Source: Cladopsammia gracilis
Lineage: Eukaryota > Cnidaria > Anthozoa > Scleractinia > Dendrophylliidae
Direction: 5' to 3'
Assembly: GCA_022457155.1 (NCBI GenBank)
Contig: JAJGOT010000138.1
Coordinates: 1,240,501 to 1,304,500, forward strand
Length of the DNA: 64,000 nt
Positions 22,701-34,700 of the stretch are shown piece after piece (within the stretch, counting starts at the first letter, position 1; the number at the start of each line of letters is the position of its first letter). A program made the translations under genes and the position numbers. The notes under the pieces were generated by a model. It was not told the origin of the DNA. It saw only the letters and a list, made by a program, of their open reading frames with translations, and ran no database searches.

Positions 22701-25700
22701 CCATAGCTGATATCGAAGCTTCAGAGTGCCTTGGCTACAATCGTTGTGTTGACGACGTTGTAATTCCAGTTACAAGCATATTATAGGCGGTGTTTTAAAA
22801 TGTAACCCGACAGATGTGTATGACGACACAGATGACATACATGTGTATGACGAAATATGGCACTGTTATCAATGTACTATAAAATCAATGTGACGAACAG
22901 CGATGTGAAGTTGATTTATTAAAATCAGATTGAGAGGCAAATGGGATTTCCTTTCGGGTCGATTTCGGCCGGGTGTCCGCTTACGGGAGCTTAAAAACAA
23001 AGGAAAGGGAGTGTCTAAATCGTAACCCCTGAAAGTGTCCGCGGCCACTTACGGGTGTGTCAATACAGAGTTTGTATAGGAGTTCAAACGGGGTTTTGTG
23101 AAGGCGGTCGTAAGTAGAGCTGTCCGCTTACGAGAGTGTCCGTTAAGAGAGCTTCCACTGTATGTCAGAACAACTTTTTAGGTTTTATATTTTACATTTT
23201 ATTAATTATAGATTACCAATGTTTTTCAGGTTTAGGAATACACGACAACGTTATTTTGTTCACGCCAATTTAGCGCTATCCTTGGGTTTAGCAGAAACTT
23301 TGTTTTTGTTTGGCGTTACCAAAACAGCACACAAGGTAATTGTCCGCGACATTGCTGCTTTCCGTTTTTGCTATTTAAATGATTTTGTTACGTGAAAATG
23401 CCGGTAACGTTATTTTTGGGCATATTCTCTACATTATATTATAATTTGTCTGTTTACCCCTTAACTCACGGTCATAGCGAAAAAAGCGAGTTTAGGTGGA
23501 TGCTGTTTTTTTTTAGTATTGTATTTAATAAAGTATTATGTGTTTGTCTTCTTGCAGATAATGTGTAAAACGATCGCCATTACATTACACTACCTATTCC
23601 TGGTATCGTTTTCTTGGATGGCTCTTGAAGGAGTCGTCCTTTATCTAATGCTTGTCAAGATATTCCGCAGCAAGACTCGGCCGGCCAGGGATAGAGCTGT
23701 TTTTATGCTGTGCGGCTGGGGTGAGTTTTACCAACCTGGCTTCCAATACTTTAAATTCTATTCGAAATATTTATTTTCTTATTACTCAAATCAGGCCTCT
23801 ATCTTGAGTTTGGTCATGGCATACAGGGAAATTGAAAATACTAGCCCTTTTACCAACACCAAAACTATCGCGACGGCATGTCAATATATTGAATTAGAGG
23901 ACTTTAACCAATTTGCTTCGCACGGAAGAGCCGTGTCTCGCAAGCTCTTGGATTCCATTCTAAACTGTTAACTCTTCATTTAGGTCTGACTTCATACATT
24001 TGAATTTGTTGCTGACGTGTCTCATAGTATACATTTACAAATCACCGTCGCTGTGTCAAACAAATGTCGTCCCATTCGAATTCGTGAGAAATAGTAATAG
24101 ATCTATTGTACCCGGCGTATCACATCGAACGAAATCGAACAAACTTCCCATCGAGCTCAATCGAACGAAAGAGTTCGATGTAGTTCGGCCACTTGAACGA
24201 AATCGAACGCAAAATCTTTTTGTGAGTTCGATGCCCGAACCAAATCGAATTAAATGGAACGAAATCGAACGGTCATGGTTCGATTGAGTTCGGAAATCGA
24301 ACCTTGAGCTAAAAAACAAAATAAAGAGTCTGAAGTCGATCCGGTGAACGCGTACTTTAGTCCATTTTTGCAAAAACGGGATATTATTACGATGTATTAT
24401 TGCACATGACAGAGAAGATGCCCGCCTTGACTTATTTTAAACGTAACTTTATGGTTACTTGTGTTCTTCTCAGAGTTGCGCAGCAACACCTTCCGAACTA
24501 GAAGCAAATACCGACTGCACCAGGGCTGGAATCACTGAAATTTCGCACTGCGACACAAGCAGTGGCGTATAAAATTTCGATGATTAGGCGGAAAAGTAGA
24601 AATTAATACAATCATTACAATTTTTTCGTATTCCTCGAGAGCACATAGCAGCGATGCCGAGAGCAGAATCTGGATCGTTGACAACAGAAAGATCACATGA
24701 ATTAGTAGAATGATTTTTTTCTTCAGGTCAAAATCACAGAAAACAGGGATCTTGAAAACAGTATCTCGAGTCTCCATGGTGAACTGATCATAACCACGAC
24801 TAAAACCGTGACGCGGCCGAAACTGTAGATTCATGCTTGGTACAAAGAATGTTGGCAATATTATGGGCCTCGGATTGTCCTTCCCCGAGGTTTTGGGAGC
24901 AACTTCGACATCCAAATTGTCGACACGAATAAGATTCAAAGTTGATCTTGCCTCGACAACTTGAATGATGAAATTTCAGTGTAAGTTTGAATTCGTGAGT
25001 GTTTTATTTCCCGGGTTTATTTTTATCTGTTGGCAATTTTTGTATGTTAATTTATTAATTTTCATCCCGGATTTCACAAACCTGACCCAAAGGGCAGATG
25101 GAGAGCTGGCGGCGGAGTGAATGTTCCCGTGAAAATCGAGTCAAGTTTGGGGAAGCGACAAGCCAGGGAAATCCGGCGTGCGCTGGAATCGGAAGGAATA
25201 TATGCTACGATTTCCGTACTTGTCATGAAGAGTTCGAAAATCGAACGTTCGACTTTGTTCGATTCGCGTTTTTTTTTTGTGAGTTCCACTTCGTTCGATG
25301 ACCGAACTTAATCGTTCGAACGTTCGATGTGATACGCCGGGATTGTAATATGTTGAAGTCAAGATACATCTCCTGAAATATACAATTTCTTAATAACTTC
25401 TTGTCTAAGAAATAACAAGAGTGGTGATTTTACAAAGCGACTTTATTCACATGAGTGTTGTTGTTTCACAGGACTACCTGCTATTGTAGTGGGTGGATCT
25501 GCTCTGCTATTTCACCAAGGCTATGGCACAAAAGAATTGTAAGTAGTCTGTCACTTTAATTTATTAATTGAAGTTCGAACCTTGCTTCTATTTATCCAAG
25601 TTGTTAACATGACATCGACCGTAATGTGACCACAAAATTACCCTCGATTACCCGGCTCTAAAAGGAAGAGGTTTACCGCCGATAAGGCCGCATTGATCGT

Positions 25701-28700
25701 TCGTTCCTGTCCCTTTTCTCTCGTTCCTCTGTAAGAATGTATAATTAAAAGAGAAAGTAAGATACTTTCAGTGTCAAGAGTATCGAGCTAATAATAAAAT
25801 ACAAATACAATACAAATATCGAGCTTTGAAGGTTACTGTGGCACTGCAGTAAAATGACTACTAGATGAAATGTTGAATTTTGCAGTTGTTGGTTGTCATT
25901 TGAGAGACATTTTACCTGGTCATTTGTTGGACCCGTACTCCTTGTCTGCTTGGTAAGTTTAGGCGTTTTTCTTTCAAATTCCTTTAATGAGGGGCGAGCA
26001 GTGGTGCGTTACTAGTCTTACTAGCACGTGGTTACGGCAGGTACTTTCCGCGCCGGTTTCCTGTTTCAGTTTGAAATAAAGCTGACGTAGTCCTATTCCT
26101 TTGTCATCATCTGTCATTAATCCTGTTTGCAGTTTAATTTCATTTGCTTGGGGAAGACCTTTATGGTAATGTCGAGTAGAGGGAGCACAAAGACAAGCGA
26201 CACGAGCGTTCAGAAAATAAGGTAATGAATTGAGCTATGTGATGTTTTATTCACGAGTCCATTGGCAGTAATCAATCAGGGAGGGGTGGGTGAGGGCTGT
26301 TGTCATCCACGGCTCTGCTGTGCAGAACAGACCAATCGTGGTTGAAAAAATTTAAATTAGTTTAACGACTTTTACCGAAAGAAATTAACGGACAACTCGT
26401 GGTTTACTTCACATTGACCAAGGTGTAATTAAATTTATGGCGGATTTTTTTTGCATGTACGTGACTGTTAGACGCATTTCCTGTTCGAAGCACCTGCGGG
26501 GGGGGGGGGGTTACTTCCTTATAAGTTATATAGGTATGTGCGGCCCTAATGGGTTTGGACTGAAAATGTGTATCCGTTTAGGGCTCAGGTCTGAACATGG
26601 GTAAGGGTCTCAACAGTCTCTCAAAAGGCGGGCCACACATCCCCACCAAAAATTGTAAGGAGTACCTCCCCCAGGGGGAGGGTACTGCTGAAAATCTATC
26701 TAATGCGGCGACAATCACACTGAAAATAAATCCATACTTAAATAAACTTAACCTTAAGCACTGTTAAATGTTCAGAAGTCAGAAATCATTTCTGCAGAAA
26801 AAATGTGCCGATGAAAGTAAGATAATGGAAAACTAACAAATGTTATAATCTGTTTTTCGACCTGTAACAGGTACTGGTCCAAGGGGTGTGCGCTGCTCTC
26901 TTGTCTTCTTGGCTTAACGTGGATTGTTGGAGTTTTTGTTGTCAATCAAGATACCATATTCATGGCATACCTCTTCAATATATTAAACACTCTCCAGGTG
27001 AGAGACCTTTTGAACTTTAATGTTAACATTCATTGTTTTAGAATGACATCAAAACTAGGCACCACTGCCAATGTTATATCACTAAAATATCGATGAGTCT
27101 CTGGGGTGACCACTGCCCATCCTGATTTGAAGAAGTAGCCGGCGTCATTTCCTTGATACATTGCGTGAACGACTGGCTAACTCTAGTTGTAGGTTTGGAG
27201 TGGAACTATCGACCTTCCACCTTTTAGACTTTAAAGCGCTACCAAATGAATGAGCTAACCATGAAATACCTTGTACTATAGGCTGATTGACAATCCAATT
27301 TGTCTCGCAGGGATTGCTGATATTTCTGTTCCACTGTATTGGAGATGAAAAGGTAAGACACTGACCTACGGCAGTCACAGTCAGGCCTTTACCGGACGTT
27401 TTAAATCAGTTTTGAGTTTGAGCCTCCAAAGCGTTTTATATTTTGTTCGAGCCAAGAAAAATATAGCAGCTTGTGTAGTTGTAGGTATCTCTACAATATA
27501 TGTTATCTTGAAAGCTTTTTAATAATCATAAGAAGTATTATAGTGTGTGTGCGATCACGTGAACCTTGAATTACCGTCCGCCACGTTGGAGGACCACTGT
27601 GATGGGTTTTGTTTGTGTCTACCTTTCATAGAGCGGGGAGTGCAAGTGCTTTTAAAACAATAACTCGCATTTTCCTTAAAGTGCCTTTCACCCCTAGATA
27701 ATTGTTTCAGAATCAACATTATGTACATTGAAAAGTTGAATGGTAAAATGTTTCTTGTTTTGAATGTCATGTTAGTGAGTTATAGAGATTTGAATTTATA
27801 AAATGCTAATTAGATGACGTCAACCCGGGAATCATTTATTATACAACCACTTGTTTTTTCCTCCAAGTAATATTTTTTACAAATCAATTGACTATCCACA
27901 CTTTATTTTTAGTATTTATCAAATTAATTAACCTCAAGCTGTAAACTGCGCATTGTAAATTGGCGTAGAAATAATGGAAAATTGACGTCATCTAATTAGC
28001 ATTATGTAAATTCAAACCTCTATAACTCACAAACGCAACGTTCAAAACAATAAATATTTTGATAAATAACACACGTCCGCTACATAGACTCAACTGGTTT
28101 AATCTTTAACAACACGTAGCGTACACGAGAACTGAACTGAACAACTTGGCGAAGGCCACGAGGGAAGGCTATGACGTCACGAAGACTAACAATAGAAACT
28201 GTAACCATAGAATCGAACGGCATACATTATCATAATAAAACAGTTCTGTTCTTAACACTCCCACTTGATAATAATGCCGTTAAAGTCAAACAAGCAAAAC
28301 TTAAACAATAACAATGTAATTACATAATGTCATAAACGCCTAATAAATCTCGCAGTTTCTCAAAAGACAGTTTCGCAATTCCTTTGGTCATAATGTCCGC
28401 AACCATGTCCCCAGTAGGGCAATAAATGACACGGATTTCATTTGAAACAACTCTTTCGCGAACAAAATGATGGCAAATGTCAATGTGCTTTGTTTGGTTA
28501 TGTTATTTGGCATTCTTTGCCAGTTCAATGGCTCCTTGATTATCTTCATAAATGGTAGTTGGGGTATCCAAATGTTTTCCAAGGTCTTCCATTAAACGGC
28601 GTAGCCATACAGCTTCCTGTGTAGCTGAGCTCAGAGCAACATATTCAGCTTCGGTAGAGGACTTAGCAACTGTCGCTTGCTTTCTGCTTGACCAACTAAC

Positions 28701-31700
28701 CGTACTCCTTCCAATCTGAAACACATAGCCTGATGTTGATCTTCGAGTGTCAACATCTCCTGCCCAATCTGAATCACTGTAGCCGATCAATTCTGGATCC
28801 TCGTCATGAGCTGAAAATTTCAAACCATAGTTCAAAGTTCCTTTGAGATATCTCAGAACACGCTTTACACCGATCCAGTGATCTTTACTTGGTCTTGACA
28901 TATACTGGGATAGGACTCCAACTGCAGCAGCTATGTCAGGTCTTGTTGCTGTTGCTATGTAAGTCAGACATCCAATTGCCTGTTGGTATGTTTGAACATC
29001 AAACGGCTTATCCGTTGGTGGTAGCTGCTGAAACCTTTTGCCCAGTTCAAGAGGAGTAGAAACAGGCTTGCATTTTTCCATTCCAAATTTCTCAAGTACT
29101 TTCTCAACATAGTTAAGCTGGCTTACTGTCAGTGTTCTACACAGTCTGTCTCTCTTGATCGACATACCAAGGAGGTAGTGTATCTCCCCTTGGTCAGTCA
29201 TTTCAAATCTCTCACACAATGCAGCTTTCTCTGCTTTTAGCAACTGAGGGTTGTTTGAGACTGGAATGATGTCATCGACGTACACGCCCAGTATCACAAA
29301 ACTGATGTGACCATTGACTTCTTTCAACGATTTAACATAAATGCATCCATCAGCATTACTCTTGCGATAGCCAACTGAATTCAAATACTCATCTAGAGTA
29401 GTGTTCCAACAACAAGCTGACTGTTTGAGTCCATAAATGCTTTTCTTCAACTTGCAAACATGATTTGGTTTGTCGGGATCGACAAATCCTTCTGGTTGTG
29501 ACATGTAAATTTCACAATCCAATGAACCATTCAGAAATGCAGTTTTTACATCCATTTGATGTATCTCCAAATCTTGCGCGTTAGCTAGGGCAAGCAACGA
29601 TCTCACAGACGAATATCGAGCCACTGGTGAAAACACCTCATCATAATCTACACCTTTCACTTGAGAATATCCTTGTGCAACAAGTCTAGCTTTTAAGCGA
29701 TCAACAGAACCATCTTCATCACGCTTAACTTTCAAGACCCAGCGGGATCCAACTACGTTCTTTCCTTCAGGTGGAGGAACTAGGTCCCATGTATCATTCT
29801 TCAACAGTGACGAATATTCTGATTCCATGGCTTCTCTCCATTGATTTGACTGTTCACCATTCAACACTTCATGAACTGTTTTTGGCTCCTCAATCTCTGA
29901 ACTAGTCACTAGGCATTCATCATCATCTTGAAATCTGCTTGGCCGTTTTCGCTGCCTTACAGGTCCTAGGTTTCGAACTTGTTCCATAAACAAATCTTCA
30001 TAGGTTCTCTTAACTGGTGCTTCTTCATTTGTTGCTCCCACTGGTTGAGCATTCTGTAAAACTGCAGATTCAGCATTCTTTTGAACTATAGGTTCTTCAC
30101 CTTGTGTAGCATCTGAGTTTTCCTCCACTTGAACTTACGGCTCAAGATGCTTTGGAACTGCAGGTTCTTTGTTCGTGGGTTGTTTTGGAACTGGAGACTC
30201 AGGATGCTCTGGAACCACAGGTTCTCTTTTCACAGAATGTTCTGGAGCACTTTCACTTTCTTCATCCACTTTAGGAAACACATTGCTCAAATCCAACTTG
30301 ACTGCTTCTTTTGACTTGATCTCCTCTTCAAAATGATCAAAGTTCTGTTCAAAGAATGTTACATCTCGACTCACAACAAAACTCTTCTTTTCAAGGTCAT
30401 ACAGTTTGTACCCTTTAACTCCAGGAGGGTATCCAACGAAAATTGCTTTACGGGCTTTAGCATCTAGCTTTCTGCGACTTGCTGTTTGGAACATGCACAT
30501 AACTCACACACCCAAACACTCTTAGATGAGTAATGTCTGGTTTTGTACCAACCAAACGCTCAAAAGGTGTTTCATTCTTCAATGCTGTTGTCAGGCTTCG
30601 GTTAAGAAGATACACTGCTGTGCTGCAAGCTTCTGCCCAGAATTCCAGTGGTAACTTGGCTTGGTGCAGCATTGATCTTGCTTTCTCCATAATAGTGCGG
30701 TTCTTCCGTTCAGAAACTCCATTTTGCTGTGGACAGTACGGGACAGTAAACTCGTGTGAAATTCCCATCTCGGCACAGAATTTAGTGAAGTTGTTGGAAG
30801 TATATTCTCCTCCATTGTCACTTCTGAGGACTTTAACATCTTCTTCTGCCAGAATGTTCAGTTTCAAATTTGACTACCAGTTTGTTTTTCGACAGAATTA
30901 ACATACTCCTTGAACTTTGACAGTACTTCACTCTTGGACTTGATGAAGTAAGTAGTTGTGTAGCGTGAGAAATCCTCTCTAAATGTAAGCATGTATCTAC
31001 TTCCACCTTTGGATTCCACTTGCATTGGACCACATACATCACTATGAACAATTTCATATGGTCTGGTTGCCCTGTGTTGGCTCTGCTTTGGAAAAGGCTT
31101 CTTCTGCATTTTGCCAAGAACACATCCCTCACATTCCTTTTGGGACTCGGTGACTGAATCACAGTTCATTCCATCAACCATTTCTTTCTTCATCAACTGA
31201 TTCATGTAGTTGTAGTTTAGATGACCCAATCTATTGTGCCAAACTTCAAGTGATGGGCCATTGTCAGTGGTCGAAACTTGAGCATACTCAACAGTGTTCA
31301 CTGTGTACAGCTTGTCATCTGGCAAACAACCAATGACGAATTCTTTGCCATTCTTCAGCACTAAACATTCATCCTTGTCAAAACGAATTTCGGCTCCCAT
31401 CAACGCCATTGCCGGGACTGAAAGTAAGTTCTTGGTCAACTTTGGTACAAACAATACTTTATGCAAGTCAAGAGCAATTTCACGGGTACTGCTTACTGTG
31501 GGAAGTCTCACTTTCCCTTCACCAAGAGCATGAATCACTGTGCTGTCTCCAAGATAATCCGAAAGATAAATGTTCTTCGGTTGTTCGTACTGAACAAAGT
31601 TCTCCAAAATGCTTTTGTCATGTGTCATGTGCTTGGTTGCTGCGGAGTCAATGAACCATTCATCCGACCGATTCGTTGAAATCAGTGCCACTCCTTCGAG

Positions 31701-34700
31701 TTCCGCCATATTGGATCTTTCCCTTTTGCTTGTGTTAGGTTTCTTGTTGAACGGACAATTTTTCACCATGTGTCCTTCCTGGTTACATTTGAAACATGTG
31801 ACTTCTTTGTACTTCTCGCGATCATCACGGTGGGACGGATTGCCTTTGTTAAAGTGTGAATTCTGAGAGCGAGAACGTCCACCAAGACCGCCACCACGTG
31901 CTTGATATCTTCCTCTATAGAAATGGTTTCCTCTTTCGACGAAAAGTGCATTGTCTGCAGATTCCTGTTTCTCGTTCTTTTCGACACGCTTTAAATGCTC
32001 TTCAATCAACAATCCCTTGATGCTCTCCCAATCTATTTCTTCGGCTTTTCTCGCATTTAAGCTTGTAAGGAAGTTATCGTAGGATTCCGGTAAACTTCCT
32101 AATACCACCGTAGCAAATTTCTTCGAAGAAATTTCTTCGGCCATTTCTCTAAGTTGCTCGGCGAGGGAAGTCATGTATGTCAAGTGCTGCATGAGATCCT
32201 CCCCCTCCTTCATACTCGCTGCGAAGAATTTCCTGTTTACACGAACCATTTACGTTACCGACACGAACTCAAACTGCTTTTGCAGAATCCTCCACGCATC
32301 CAGCGGGTTTGTAACGGATGCGATGTGAACTTGCAGATCTTTGTCAACATTTAACGCGATTAGCGAATATGCTTTATCAGAACGTAAACGAAAGGTTTTC
32401 TTGACAGCCGCCGATGCAGAATCTCCCGGTGGAACTTCCTGTCCTTCCTGGGTGAACCCCCACAATCCACGTTCCATCAAGACTAGTTTCACGTTGTACT
32501 TCGTTGTTTGATAGTTTCTTCCGTTCAGCTTCTCTATCTTAATGCTCGAATTTTCAGATATTTCCGCCATTCCTCGGCAAAACAGCGACAACAGTACAAC
32601 CAGAATAACAATACGGCGCCCTGGGCCCATAACCTGATAAATAACACACGTCCGCTACATAGACTCAACTGGTTTAATCTTCAACAACACGTAGCGTACA
32701 CGAGAACTGAACTGAACAACTTGGCGATGGCCACGAGGGAAGGCTATGACGTCACGAAGACTTACAATAGAAACTGTAACCATAGAATCGAACGGCATAC
32801 ATTATCATAATAAAACAGTTCTGTTCTTAACATATTTTACCATTTAACTATTCAATGTACATAAAGTTGATTCTGAAAATAACTTTCTAGGGGTGATAGG
32901 GACTTTAACGTTGTGAATTAAAATCGGAAAGGTAGGTCATTTACAGTGCTCTTCTGATCTGTCAGTTCTGTTATATTTAAATTCCAACTGAAACCCGTTT
33001 TCTTTCTATTCTTAGAGCCGCGTTTGTTTCGATCACTTCGATTTTCCAGCCCGATATTTTTTAACCTTGAACTTTCACGGCGTTGAAAATCAGCCAGACG
33101 GTTTTAGTGCAACAATTTCTTAAAAATGGCATCATTTTTTTTATGTCGCGATTCCTTGGATTGAAAAAATCAGGCCGACATGGTAGAATTCTGTCTTGTA
33201 GCGCGTCTGTTTATACCATACAATTTGTCGCCACTAATGTGTGCCCGACGTTTTGTTTCGACTTTAAGGACCTTTAAGTGGTTTCTGTGAGAAAAATCGC
33301 CTTGGTCCGATAAACGTGAGTTTAGTGCAACTATAGACTTGCCACAAGTCGACTGCGAAGTCCCCGAGAGCGAGACAAAGTCCATCGATTGGATGGGTGA
33401 AAGGATTTCCTAACTAAACTTTTTGGCAGGGATGTGAAGTGGATCGATGCCGATTCCAGACCTTTTTTCAATACATTTTAACTTGCCGTCAAGATTTAAA
33501 CCATTATTGGACAGCTTCAGAGGCTCGATTTCTGTTGTTTCAGTCACCATTTTGATTACGTCACTCCTCCAACATGGCTGCCTGTAATTTTGTGACGTCA
33601 TCTGCAGACACACTATAGGATTTCAGTGTTTTAAACACATCTTTATACAAATGACATGAACGTCTTTTCACATAAATGTGTTATGCAAACAAACCTTACT
33701 TTTACAGGTGCGCGCAGAGTATTTGCGGTTACTCCGCTGCCAAACACGAGCGATGGCCTACGGTGCTGCTCGACCGTGGTGGAGTAAGTCTGACTCAATA
33801 AGCCGTACAAGGACGTCGGATAAGCTGCGAAGAAGCACTTTACATTCAAACTTGGACTCACCAAAGGTATTCATTCATTTTACATCTTTCTATTAAGCAT
33901 AGCTCCTACACGAGCCGAATGTGAGCTGAGCACCGTACTTATAGAATGGGTAAATATCCAGGCGAGTCGTTATCTTCGTATGCATGACCTGATGTTAATG
34001 GTGTACACGGTCCACTGACTGTTAGTTCCTTCTCTCACGCTTGAATGCCAGGTTCGATTCAAATTCAAATTGTTGTTATTTATTATTTTAATGTAGCCAC
34101 TTTATCCATGCATATTATTCCCCAGGTTTCCCTTACACACTAGTCATGACATGTGTCATGCATGCGCAGTCCATTCACTTTTTTTCGCTCTGTGAAAAGC
34201 CTTGTTAAGGCCACAACAAATTTATTCAGACCTTTCGTATAGTTTATTTTCAAGTTATGAGTGGTTTTCAAATGAGTGTGTTAGAAATAACATAAGTTAA
34301 ATTTGACAATCACAACAAAATAGCGTTCCGCCCAGATGACGTCATATTTGGCAGCATTGCATTGTGGGATCGAAATGCGGACAAATATTTCAAAATGGCT
34401 GCCTCGGAAACACCAGTTTTTGCGATTCCTGTACATGTTGTGGATAGTTGTCGAGTTGTACCCAAGAACAGTGCTTCGTAGTACCTGTTTTTTCGTAGCT
34501 AGCTGCATAGTTCTTGAATGTTTGTACGCATTTCAATCCCATGATGCTGCGCGCCAATTCTATTTTTAGAATCTGGGCGGAACGCTAGCAATGAAACGAT
34601 CAGACCGCAAGGGAAATCAACGATGTGGAGCTAAGATTGCAGTTTGAACAAATTAAACTGGAACATAGGTAATGCAAACTAAAGTAAAAAAAGAAGAAAC

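Larger units (their letters stand above)
28060..32832 (-). mobile_element. Ty1/copia LTR retrotransposon, full-length but coding-defective
   Basis: A 4,773 bp element on the minus strand with 198 bp LTRs (TG...CA), a TATTT duplication (28055-28059, 32833-32837), primer site and polypurine tract. Domain order gag, zinc knuckle, protease, integrase, RT, RNase H is the copia order. The LTRs differ at about three positions, so insertion was fairly recent. The reading frame has in-frame stops near 32250, 30135 and 28503 and a frame change near 30864, so this copy should not be autonomous. It sits in the GPCR intron between exons 27352 and 33708, opposite to the gene. Confidence 0.93.
27541..33617. 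mobile_element. Older foldback element, split by the copia insertion
   Basis: Sequence left of the copia element (27541-27820) is inverted on its right side in two blocks. The outer ends TAGTGTGTGTGCGATCACG and CACACTA (33617) bear TA borders. An inner arm, 27675-27820 (CACCCCTAGATAATTG, then TTAGATGACGTCA), pairs with 28005-28059 joined to 32833-32915. Copia entered this right arm. The middle right part (32916-33540) is not accounted for and holds no gene. Confidence 0.6.

Noticed and set aside
26871..26997. Reading this exon in phase 0 directly after the 25886-25952 exon
   Set aside because: That frame destroys TM6. The exon at 26133-26221 restores the phase and supplies the TM5 end and third intracellular loop.
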